64,000 nucleotides of DNA from Rhodocyclales bacterium (lineage in GTDB: Bacteria; Pseudomonadota; Gammaproteobacteria; Burkholderiales; Rhodocyclaceae): contig JAQGMG010000022.1 in NCBI GenBank assembly GCA_028292485.1, positions 62,001 to 126,000 of the forward strand, in the 5' to 3' direction. Shown here one piece after another: positions 58,040-64,000 of this stretch (position 1 is the first letter of the stretch; every line of letters starts with the position of its first letter). Under the pieces are notes generated by a model that searched no databases, had not been told where the DNA came from, and was given only the letters and a program-made list of their open reading frames with translations. The translations under genes and the position numbers were made by a program.

Positions 58040-58518
58040 TATTCAATCTGCACGACGGCAAGCGCCCGCTCACCGATGAGATACGCGATGCAGAGCGCTT
58101 GCTCGCGCAGCGCAAGCATCAGTTGCATGACCAGGTGGATTCGCTCGGCACCGCCTTGCGCAGGGGCGCAACATCGCCGAGCACATTGCTGTGGAGTGTG
58201 GGCGTTGGCTTTGCCTTCGGTGAGCTGACACGCAAACGCGCTCCTCAATCCAACCACAGCCAGCACGCGCATGCCGATGACGCACACGAGTCGGCGCAAT
58301 CGCCCGGCACACTGCAATTGCTCTTGCGTTATCTGGCCATCGCACGGCCGATCATGGCAAGCGCTTCCTCGTTTCTGGCGCCCTTCCTGCACAGAGCTGC
58401 CAACGAAGAGATTGCCAATCAAGACGCCGAAGTACAAAAGGAAGCAGCAAGAGAAGATCAGCGTGCCGCAGCTGCACACGCTGGCACTGCAGACTCCGTG
58501 ACAGGACAAGCCGCCTGA
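58036..58518 (+). CDS. small protein downstream of YqjE-like gene (YqjK-like position)
   Basis: 160 residues. N-terminal half is charged helix (RDAERLLAQRKHQLHDQV) with a short hydrophobic region around 50-66; a His-rich stretch (NHSQHAHADDAHES) follows and the C-terminus is Ala/Gln-rich. Position after YqjE suggests a YqjK-like partner; sequence identity to that family is not certain from reading alone. Overlaps the previous gene by four bases. Confidence 0.72.
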   Translation: MIFNLHDGKRPLTDEIRDAERLLAQRKHQLHDQVDSLGTALRRGATSPSTLLWSVGVGFAFGELTRKRAPQSNHSQHAHADDAHESAQSPGTLQLLLRYLAIARPIMASASSFLAPFLHRAANEEIANQDAEVQKEAAREDQRAAAAHAGTADSVTGQAA

Positions 58519-58997
58519 TCATTCCGTCATTCGCTGGCTGACACAGTCCACTGCCTCGCGCAGGGCGTCTCATGGGTGTCGCCCGGTAGTCACACGCATA
58601 TGCGCACAAAGCTATCTCAATTGTGGTCCGTCAGAGGCTCGGCGCGCTGACGGTAGAACCGTCATCAACAACCATGCCCCGCCCAGTGACTCTCCAACAT
58701 CAGAGGCCCCACTGCTGCATGCAGTTGCTACCAGGCAAATAGTGAAGCGTATGAGCGGACCCTCGACCCGCCAGCGCAGTGGCGACAGCAGCTCTTCCGA
58801 ACTCCGTTTATATGTAGCTGAAATAATTGCGAAAATTGATCTGTTCGCTGGCGCACAGCGTGGTTCAGAAGCCGGGTCCAATATTTGCTGCAGGCAAGGT
58901 GGCGGGAGCAAGACAGCTCCATGCATATTTCATACAACGGGCCGTTTGTGGCCACAGCGCGGCGAGACGCCTGCGCCTATCCGGGAGGGAAATTGAC
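58519..58997. other. gap between YqjK-like and DUF3309 genes
   Basis: A 479-base gap. No recognisable coding region or strong hairpin; the frames present lack family similarity. The ribosome site for the next gene (GGGAGGGAAATT) lies at its very end. Confidence 0.45.
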
Positions 58998-59156
58998 ATG
59001 ACCTTGGGAACCATTCTGTTGATCGTACTTGTGCTCTTGTTGCTCGGCGCAATTCCAACGTGGCCACACAGCCGTTCGTGGGGATATGGCCCTTCAGGCG
59101 GCCTTGGCCTCGTACTGCTCATCGTTGTCGTCCTGCTGTTGCTGGGACGAATCTGA
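58998..59156 (+). CDS. DUF3309-type small membrane protein
   Basis: 52 residues: two hydrophobic helices, TLGTILLIVLVLLLLGAIP and GGLGLVLLIVVVLLLLGRI, joined by a loop WPHSRSWGYGPS. This is the DUF3309 layout. Too short for the default track, hence missed by simple length filters. Function unknown; such genes accompany general stress loci. Confidence 0.87.
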   Translation: MTLGTILLIVLVLLLLGAIPTWPHSRSWGYGPSGGLGLVLLIVVVLLLLGRI

Positions 59157-59223
59157 AGTATCTGAAGTATCTGAAGGAGCGTGAGGCCGCTTGGCCTCAC
59201 GCCAATCAAGCCAGGAGTCACAC

Positions 59224-59763
59224 ATGAGTACCGATATACAACCAAGCGACCGCGACGCAGTACGCAGACGTGCGCGGGAGCACATCGATGACGGCGCAGT
59301 CACTTCCGGTTACCACGCCGATCGCGACGCTGTCGTGCAACAGCTGAATGAAGCGCTGGCCACCGAACTTGTGTGCGTGCTGCGCTACCGTCGCCATCAC
59401 TTCATGGCCAAGGGCATTCACTCGAAGAGCGTAGCGGACGAATTCCTCGAGCACTCGAATGAAGAACAAGGGCACGCAGATGAGATCGCCGCTCGCATCA
59501 TCCAGCTCGGCGGCGCACCCGAATTCAATCCCGACCGCCTCACCGGTCTCAGTCATGCCGAATATGTGGAATGCAGCAGCCTGGGGGAAATGATCAAGGA
59601 AAACCTGGTTGCCGAACGCATTGCCATCGACAGTTACCGCGGCCTGATCCAGTCACTCGGTGATCAGGATCCGACAACGCGGCGCATGCTGGAATCGATT
59701 CTCGCAGTCGAGGAAGAGCATGCCGATGACATGGCCGATCTTTTGCAGGTTGTTTCCGACTAG
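59224..59763 (+). CDS. bacterioferritin/Dps-like ferritin-fold protein
   Basis: 179 residues from ATG 59224. Four-helix ferritin-like fold with diiron ligands in pairs: NEALATELVCVLRY and HSNEEQGHADEIA, LVAERIAIDSYRG and VEEEHADDMADLL. Similar to stress-type bacterioferritin-like proteins rather than to classic Bfr. It is expected to store iron or detoxify peroxide. A clear HxxE pattern supports activity. Confidence 0.87.
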   Translation: MSTDIQPSDRDAVRRRAREHIDDGAVTSGYHADRDAVVQQLNEALATELVCVLRYRRHHFMAKGIHSKSVADEFLEHSNEEQGHADEIAARIIQLGGAPEFNPDRLTGLSHAEYVECSSLGEMIKENLVAERIAIDSYRGLIQSLGDQDPTTRRMLESILAVEEEHADDMADLLQVVSD

Positions 59764-59883
59764 GCCCGGTAAAAACCTCAATCCGGCGAAAGCCGGAGAG
59801 GAATGGTTTGCTTGAATAAACATCGGCACGTACGTGCGCGAATGTGCGTGTAGTGCCAGCACGGCTGGCTCTATTCAATAAGC

Positions 59884-59952
59884 GTAGGGCGAAGTGCCAA
59901 CTCCGCCAATGTCATGCGCGGCCTGGACGGCGGAGTTGGCACTCCGCCCTAC
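59884..59952. repeat. 24-base inverted repeat (GTAGGGCG type)
   Basis: Arms 59884-59907 and 59929-59952, differing by one base, with a 21-base loop. The arm starts GTAGGGCGAAGTGCCAACTC. Likely a dispersed intergenic repeat. Confidence 0.75.
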
Positions 59953-60006
59953 TCAAGATCAGCCTGGTCACGCATGCTTCCGCGACATGGCCGATCGTCC
60001 AATGCG

Positions 60007-60237
60007 TTACCAGGTGTCAGGTGGCGCCGCAACTGGCGTGTAGCCTGCGTCGACAATTGCCGCGGAGATGTCCTCCGCGGCCAGTTCGCTTTCCACCCGC
60101 ACTACATGCGCCTGAAGGTTGATCTCTACTGCCGCATTCGGGTCTGCGGCCTTGATTGCCTTCGTAATCGTGTCGACACAATGGCCACAGCTCATGTCTT
60201 CGACACGAAACTCCACCATGGATTCAGAAGCGTTCAT
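60007..60237 (-). CDS. heavy-metal-associated (HMA) domain protein
   Basis: 76 residues, a single HMA unit with metal-binding Cys17 and Cys20 in DMSCGHC. Acts as a copper chaperone-type carrier or mercury/copper-binding domain. A short C-terminal AAPPDTW tail follows the fold. Its ATG overlaps the stop of the upstream small membrane gene. Confidence 0.9.
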   Translation of the reverse strand: MNASESMVEFRVEDMSCGHCVDTITKAIKAADPNAAVEINLQAHVVRVESELAAEDISAAIVDAGYTPVAAPPDTW

Positions 60238-60407
60238 TTTGGCGGGTCTTTGAGGCGGGTACGGGTTACGCCGGTCAGCACACCGATGCCCAGCAGAATG
60301 ATGCCGATGATTATCACGTAGTTCGTCGACACGCCAGCGAGTACCAGTGCCCAGGCGATACCGCCTATGACAAAGGCAAATCCCATAAGATATAGTGCAA
60401 AAGACAT
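60234..60407 (-). CDS. small two-helix membrane protein, unknown
   Basis: 57 residues, ATG 60407 with GGAGGAAAACCTC directly upstream. Two hydrophobic helices (MSFALYLMGFAFVIGGIAWA and NYVIIIGIILLGIGVLTGV) with a charged end TRLKDPPK. Its stop TGA overlaps the start ATG of the HMA gene (ATGA), so they form a coupled pair; a role in metal handling is possible but not shown. Too short for automatic calls. Confidence 0.75.
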   Translation of the reverse strand: MSFALYLMGFAFVIGGIAWALVLAGVSTNYVIIIGIILLGIGVLTGVTRTRLKDPPK

Positions 60408-60449
60408 GAGGTTTTCCTCCTTGTTTGAATTGCGGGTTTGCGCGAGTTG

Positions 60450-60770
60450 TTATTTGTTGCCACCACCAACATGACTGACAGTGGCGCCTTCGCCAATGCC
60501 CTCCGTGTGCGTCTCGGTTTGAGTTTCGGTTTGAGGCTTTCCAGTCGGCGCACGCTCTTGCGGAACATGCAGCCCACCGCGCACATTGACGTGCTCTGCA
60601 GCGCTCGGCGAGGGTGGCGCGTCTCCACGCTGCGCCCTGTTCCTGTCGGGCATCAGGGTGGCGTCTCGCGTGAATTCCAGGCCAGCGCCCGGATCCTCGC
60701 TGCCGTCCTGCTCAGGCACATCACCATGCGTCAATGGCGCTTCACTTGGCTTGCCTTGCTCTGCCGCCAT
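60450..60770 (-). CDS. small hydrophilic protein, unknown
   Basis: 106 residues from ATG 60770 (AAGGAGAGCAAT upstream). Polar throughout, rich in Glu, Gly, Pro and Thr with QTETQTETHTEG near the end; predicted disordered. No family recognised. Possibly a stress-induced hydrophilic protein. Lies upstream of the membrane/HMA pair on the same strand. Confidence 0.6.
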   Translation of the reverse strand: MAAEQGKPSEAPLTHGDVPEQDGSEDPGAGLEFTRDATLMPDRNRAQRGDAPPSPSAAEHVNVRGGLHVPQERAPTGKPQTETQTETHTEGIGEGATVSHVGGGNK

Positions 60771-60860
60771 ATTGCTCTCCTTCACTTGCACGCTTCCGCT
60801 CTTCTGCTACTTCGCGCACAGAAACGAGCGCTATAGCTGAAGCCTTGCACGTCGCGCCGA

Positions 60861-61028
60861 TCAATCATCAAAATTGATTTCCTTCAGATTTTCTTCCTCG
60901 TCCGGCTCTTCATCTTCTTCGCCTTCTTCGCTCTCGGCTACCAAAGGCTCCGGAACAACGGGCTGTTGTGCAGCAGCGTGCAACAGATATACAAAATCCG
61001 TAGAAAAGACTTGTCTCGACGTTTGCAT
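60861..61028 (-). CDS. small acidic protein, unknown
   Basis: 55 residues from ATG 61028 with AAGGAGCCTTCA upstream. Residues 30-55 are strongly acidic (ESEEGEEDEEPDEEEN) and end KEINFDD. No signal peptide; no family recognised. The good ribosome site and conserved-looking length support a real gene. Confidence 0.6.
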   Translation of the reverse strand: MQTSRQVFSTDFVYLLHAAAQQPVVPEPLVAESEEGEEDEEPDEEENLKEINFDD

Positions 61029-61326
61029 TGAAGGCTCCTTGAGAGTGAGGTGAGCGTGTCTACGCAACGCGCATGCCAAAACCCGGCACGGTGCGCGGAT
61101 AACTCCAGCGAGCACGGAAATGCCCTTGCCATGCCTTTACGGCGCTATCCGCCGGTGCCTCACACGATCAGAGCCAATGCGCCGGCAATTATTTACGCTG
61201 CTGTGTAAGTCTTACTGCGCGGCCCTGTCGAGCGCTGTGACTTCATCCGGCTCACTTCGTCCGCCTCACGCAATGGTACGCAGGCCAGGGGCACGAACGT
61301 GGGCATACGGATTGCGATGAAATGGC

Positions 61327-62187
61327 ATGACAAAAGAATGGACTGAAGACGGGCAGGCGACCGAAGGGAAGGCGGCTGAGCCCATCTCCATCATCCGGCC
61401 TACGACGCGGCGCGAAAGCAGCGAAAGCCTGGCGGTGCACAGTCACCAGGAAGACCCCGCGGTGCTGGTCATCGATATCGGCGGCAGTGCCGTGAAGCTG
61501 TTTTCGAACGTCAGCTCCGAAGTGCGTCGTTTCGATTCGGCCCCTTCGCTGACGCCCGGCCACCTGGTTGCCACGGTCCGGGAGCACACCCGCGACTGGC
61601 AGTACCAGCTGGTGTCGATCGGCTATCCCGGCAAGGTCGGCGCGAACAACCCCATCGAAGAGCCTGGCAATCTCGGATCGGGGTGGCCGGGCTACGATTT
61701 TGCGGCGGCGTTTGGCTGCCCCGTGCGCATTGTCAATGACGCATCACTGCAAGCCATCGGTGGCTATGCGGGCGGCACGATGCTGTTTCTCGGTCTGGGC
61801 ACGGGTCTGGGGTCGGCGCTGGTGGTGGAACACACGGTCGTGGAACTTGACCTGGGCGGCCTGCCTTACGGAGCCGACGAAATCCTTTCCGACCGGCTGG
61901 GTCGCAAGGGGCTCGAACGCGATGGCAGGGAAGCGTGGCTGGCAACGCTGACTCTGGTTGTCGAACGATTGCGCCATGCTTTCCTGGCGGATTACGTATT
62001 GCTTGGCGGTGGTCACGCGGACGAAGTCGATCCGCTGCCGGAAATGGCACGCCGCGGCGACAACGACGACGCTTTCATCGGTGGCGTATTGCTGTGGCGG
62101 GACGGCTTCGAAGACCACGCCGGCTGGCGTCAGCGAGGGTCAAACGTATGGCGACTGCTGCGCGAGGAGCGCAAGGAAAACACATGA
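61327..62187 (+). CDS. ROK-family sugar kinase, polyphosphate-glucokinase-like
   Basis: 286 residues. ROK fold: phosphate loop VIDIGGSAVKLF (about 49-60), catalytic Asp in VNDASLQAIGGY and LGLGTGLGSALV. This set matches polyphosphate/ATP glucokinases, but the zinc site CGCxGCxE of many ROK proteins is missing and the N-terminal 45 residues are a hydrophilic extension of unknown role. The HAD-phosphatase gene starts 28 bases after it, so kinase and phosphatase are likely cotranscribed. Confidence 0.85.
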   Translation: MTKEWTEDGQATEGKAAEPISIIRPTTRRESSESLAVHSHQEDPAVLVIDIGGSAVKLFSNVSSEVRRFDSAPSLTPGHLVATVREHTRDWQYQLVSIGYPGKVGANNPIEEPGNLGSGWPGYDFAAAFGCPVRIVNDASLQAIGGYAGGTMLFLGLGTGLGSALVVEHTVVELDLGGLPYGADEILSDRLGRKGLERDGREAWLATLTLVVERLRHAFLADYVLLGGGHADEVDPLPEMARRGDNDDAFIGGVLLWRDGFEDHAGWRQRGSNVWRLLREERKENT

Positions 62188-62215
62188 CAGGAATAGACGA
62201 CAACAGGACAACAAC

Positions 62216-62968
62216 ATGAACAGCAGCATGGACACGATCAAGCGGGAATACCTGGCGCTCGCCACGGACTATGACGGCACCATCGCGCATGACGGCGTTG
62301 TCGATGAGGAAACGCTTGCAGCGCTCACCAGGTGGCGCGCTGCGGGCAAAAAATTGCTGCTTGTCACCGGCCGCGAATTCAATGAGCTCCTCGTCACTTT
62401 TCCCCATTGCGATATGTTTGATCGCATCGTCGCTGAAAACGGCGCACTGCTGCACGAGCCAGCGACGAACACGACCCGCATTCTCTCGCCCGCACCACCG
62501 GACGCCTTCCTCACTGCGCTGAAAAGCCTGGGAGTGCCTTTTTCCGCAGGTCGCTCGATCGTGGCGACGGTCGAGCCACACGAGCATGCCGTGCTCTCCG
62601 CCATCCGTGACCTGGGCCTTGAATGGCACGTCATATTCAACAAGGGGTCGGTAATGGCTTTGCCGGCCAACATCACCAAGGCGACCGGGCTGCTGCCCGC
62701 TCTCGAGGAACTTGGCATCACCCCGGCACAAACGGCGGGTGTCGGCGACGCCGAAAACGACCATGCCTTCCTCCGCTTGTGCGGTTTGTCGGTCGCCGTG
62801 GACAACGCATTGCCGTCACTCAAGAAGAACGTCGATATCGTTACGCAAGGCAAGCGGGGCCAAGGAGTTGCCGAGCTGATCGCGCAATTGCTTGCCGACG
62901 ATCTGGAATTCATCGTGCCGAACCCGGCGTTACACATCGATGCATCGCAGGCAAGTCATTCGTCATGA
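62216..62968 (+). CDS. HAD-IIB sugar-phosphatase-like protein
   Basis: 250 residues. HAD motifs: I, LATDYDGTIAHDG (nucleophile Asp and acid Asp), II, LLVTGRE, III with Lys, and IV, VGDAENDHAFL. The Cof-like cap lies between II and III. Substrate is probably a sugar phosphate, consistent with the neighbouring kinase. C-terminal ASQASHSS is unstructured. Confidence 0.9.
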   Translation: MNSSMDTIKREYLALATDYDGTIAHDGVVDEETLAALTRWRAAGKKLLLVTGREFNELLVTFPHCDMFDRIVAENGALLHEPATNTTRILSPAPPDAFLTALKSLGVPFSAGRSIVATVEPHEHAVLSAIRDLGLEWHVIFNKGSVMALPANITKATGLLPALEELGITPAQTAGVGDAENDHAFLRLCGLSVAVDNALPSLKKNVDIVTQGKRGQGVAELIAQLLADDLEFIVPNPALHIDASQASHSS

Positions 62969-63003
62969 ACTGTTGACGCCCGAGGCAGAGGGCCAGGACG
63001 CTT

Positions 63004-63216
63004 TCAGGCTGTCGGGTTGGGGCCCTCGCCCGGGGCGCTGCCTGTTCCGCCGGTGCTGTCATCCCTGCCGAGTTCAACGCCCTTCGGTTCTTGACCCGAC
63101 TCCGATTCTTGCCCCTCCTTCTCCGAGAGTTGTTCATTGCCCGGCAGGTTTTCAGACGTGATGTCCAGCTGCGACTCCCGCGACTTGCGATGCAGGGGTT
63201 TGAGGATGGTTACCAT
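63004..63216 (-). CDS. small hydrophilic protein, unknown
   Basis: 70 residues from ATG 63216 (CAGGAGCCCCC upstream). Starts MVTILKPLHRKSRESQL then turns into a Glu/Gly/Ser-rich disordered tail ending GPNPTA. No family recognised. Convergent to the HAD gene. Confidence 0.55.
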   Translation of the reverse strand: MVTILKPLHRKSRESQLDITSENLPGNEQLSEKEGQESESGQEPKGVELGRDDSTGGTGSAPGEGPNPTA

Positions 63217-63411
63217 GGGGGCTCCTGGACGAGTCATGCGTGAGACGGATATCCGCGTCATCAGATAGCGGATGGGAGAGTGTATGCGTAGCGGCAATTG
63301 ATGCAGCAAGCTACGCGCCCGTTCCGTCGTTACATGGATACCACTATGTGCGCCACATGCTTCAGGCATTGAACCGTCAAGAAGCCGCGTTTAGCGCCGC
63401 ACAAAAAAGAT

Positions 63412-63440
63412 GCCCAGCCCCCCACAGAAAGAGGCTGGGC
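63412..63440 (-). terminator. hairpin with T-run, minus strand
   Basis: Stem GCCCAGCC / GGCTGGGC with a 13-base loop; on the minus strand it is followed after two bases by a TTTTTT run. There is no gene directly upstream on that strand in view, so its role is uncertain. Confidence 0.5.
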
Positions 63441-63473
63441 AAAGCACGTTTGTCTACGGAGGAGACGACAAAC

Positions 63474-63653
63474 ATGTCCCTTTCGTATCGGAGCCATCCG
63501 GGCGCGCATGGTGCTTCGCACAGGAACGAACAACGACAGGAAAGAAACGCTTTCGGTCACCAGGTATTGCCGGGGCAGCCCGGAGAAGCAATACACAGCA
63601 ACAACAATCTTGCGGAAAAATCCGCGGCAATCCACTCGCCCGAGGCGACTTGA
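63474..63653 (+). CDS. small hydrophilic protein, unknown
   Basis: 59 residues from ATG 63474, with ACGGAGGAGACGACAAAC upstream, a strong ribosome site. Starts MSLSYRSHPGAHGASH; rich in His, Asn, Gln, Glu, no hydrophobic segment. Probably disordered; similar in style to the other small stress-type proteins in this island. Family not recognised. Confidence 0.55.
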   Translation: MSLSYRSHPGAHGASHRNEQRQERNAFGHQVLPGQPGEAIHSNNNLAEKSAAIHSPEAT

Positions 63654-63954
63654 AAAGAGACCGGGGCAGGCTTGGATTATTGTTCACCCGAACAATCGAC
63701 AAAGCCTAGGTAAACCCCGCCACAATGGAAATAAATTTCCATCTGCGGCCAGGAGCACTTACCCACAAACCCCTGTGTTTGCTGATTATAGCTCGCATCA
63801 CACCCTATAACGGGAAGGTTTCCGGAAACTTTCGGTGCTGGCGCCCGTGATTTCTGTCACTTCACCGAGAGCCCTGCTCCCTACCTCAGAAACCTGTTAC
63901 GGGCACGCGCCGTGCTGTGCCTGCTGTCACAACATCCAACAACAGGAGCAGACC
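63654..63954. other. gap before the last partial gene
   Basis: A 301-base gap with a 12-base palindrome GTTTCCGGAAAC at 63818-63829, which could belong to a promoter. No gene seen. Confidence 0.45.
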
Positions 63955-64000
63955 ATGGCTACATCCACACTCTCTCGTGACCCCCTGGCGGGAGAATCCA
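63955..64000 (+). CDS. 5' end of an unidentified gene (runs off the window)
   Basis: ATG 63955 with ACAGGAGCAGACC upstream; 15 residues visible, MATSTLSRDPLAGES. The rest lies beyond the window, so no family can be named. Confidence 0.6.
   Translation, partial: MATSTLSRDPLAGES

Noticed and set aside
61120-61320. Small plus-strand frame of 66 codons before the ROK kinase gene
   Set aside because: No ribosome site or composition typical of a gene; likely chance.

Overview
The window reads as chromosomal DNA of a GC-rich betaproteobacterium. Supporting signs are the order glnA - DUF4124 gene - ntrB - ntrC, a zapD-coaE pair, a BirA without the N-terminal repressor domain beside a type III pantothenate kinase, a ctaD with a His-rich N-terminus, and dispersed ATTCCC-N8-GGGAAT repeats that resemble the neisserial dRS3 element. 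The order within the class cannot be fixed from this sequence alone. No rRNA, tRNA, CRISPR array, insertion sequence or prophage was recognised.

Layout. 1-1947: start of the aa3-type cytochrome oxidase operon (ctaC, then partial ctaD, minus strand). 2252-15178: an amide and urea utilisation island. A two-component system made of an NCS1-permease/histidine-kinase fusion and a LuxR-type regulator is divergent from urtABCDE, followed by formamidase fmdA, aliphatic amidase amiE and zinc-ribbon fmdB. 15557-16384: a lone TIR-domain gene. 16458-22613: a class II glutamine amidotransferase and a second, branched-chain-amino-acid-type ABC transporter. 22869-25989: a low-GC membrane protein, an RNase D-like exonuclease, a small membrane protein and an alpha/beta hydrolase. 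26106-30151: VWA, DUF58 and MoxR genes with a membrane-anchored trypsin-like protease. 30448-32831: OmpA-like, RDD, Cys-rich CWC and YdjM-like genes. 32809-36090: a FecR / haem-sensor / Ser-Thr kinase signalling cassette. 36395-37707: a VOC protein, a nested repeat array and a sigma-32-driven small heat-shock protein. 37897-42835: zapD, coaE, SPOR protein, MipA-like porin, coaX, birA. 43137-48036: ntrC, ntrB, DUF4124 protein, glnA. 48414-50018: rhodanese and nadA. 50123-51688: a small Gly/Asp-rich peptide, a 2-oxoglutarate/Fe(II) oxygenase and a DUF6817-type protein, which look like a peptide-modification cassette. 51882-56806: lytic transglycosylase, aconitase, fumarase. 57271-64000: a stress-type island of small membrane, acidic and metal-related proteins plus a ROK kinase and a HAD phosphatase.

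How the parts fit. The first half gathers nitrogen from small amides: the sensor pair would detect a solute, the Urt-type transporter imports amide or urea, and FmdA and AmiE release ammonium, which glutamine synthetase (glnA, under NtrBC) assimilates. Dispersed palindromic repeats sit in most gaps of both transporter operons and may tune transcript stability between cistrons. The most novel-looking locus is 50123-51688. Its 76-residue peptide ends in 30 residues made only of Gly (20) and Asp (10), is followed at once by a strong intrinsic terminator, and precedes an oxygenase whose stop codon overlaps the start of a third gene.
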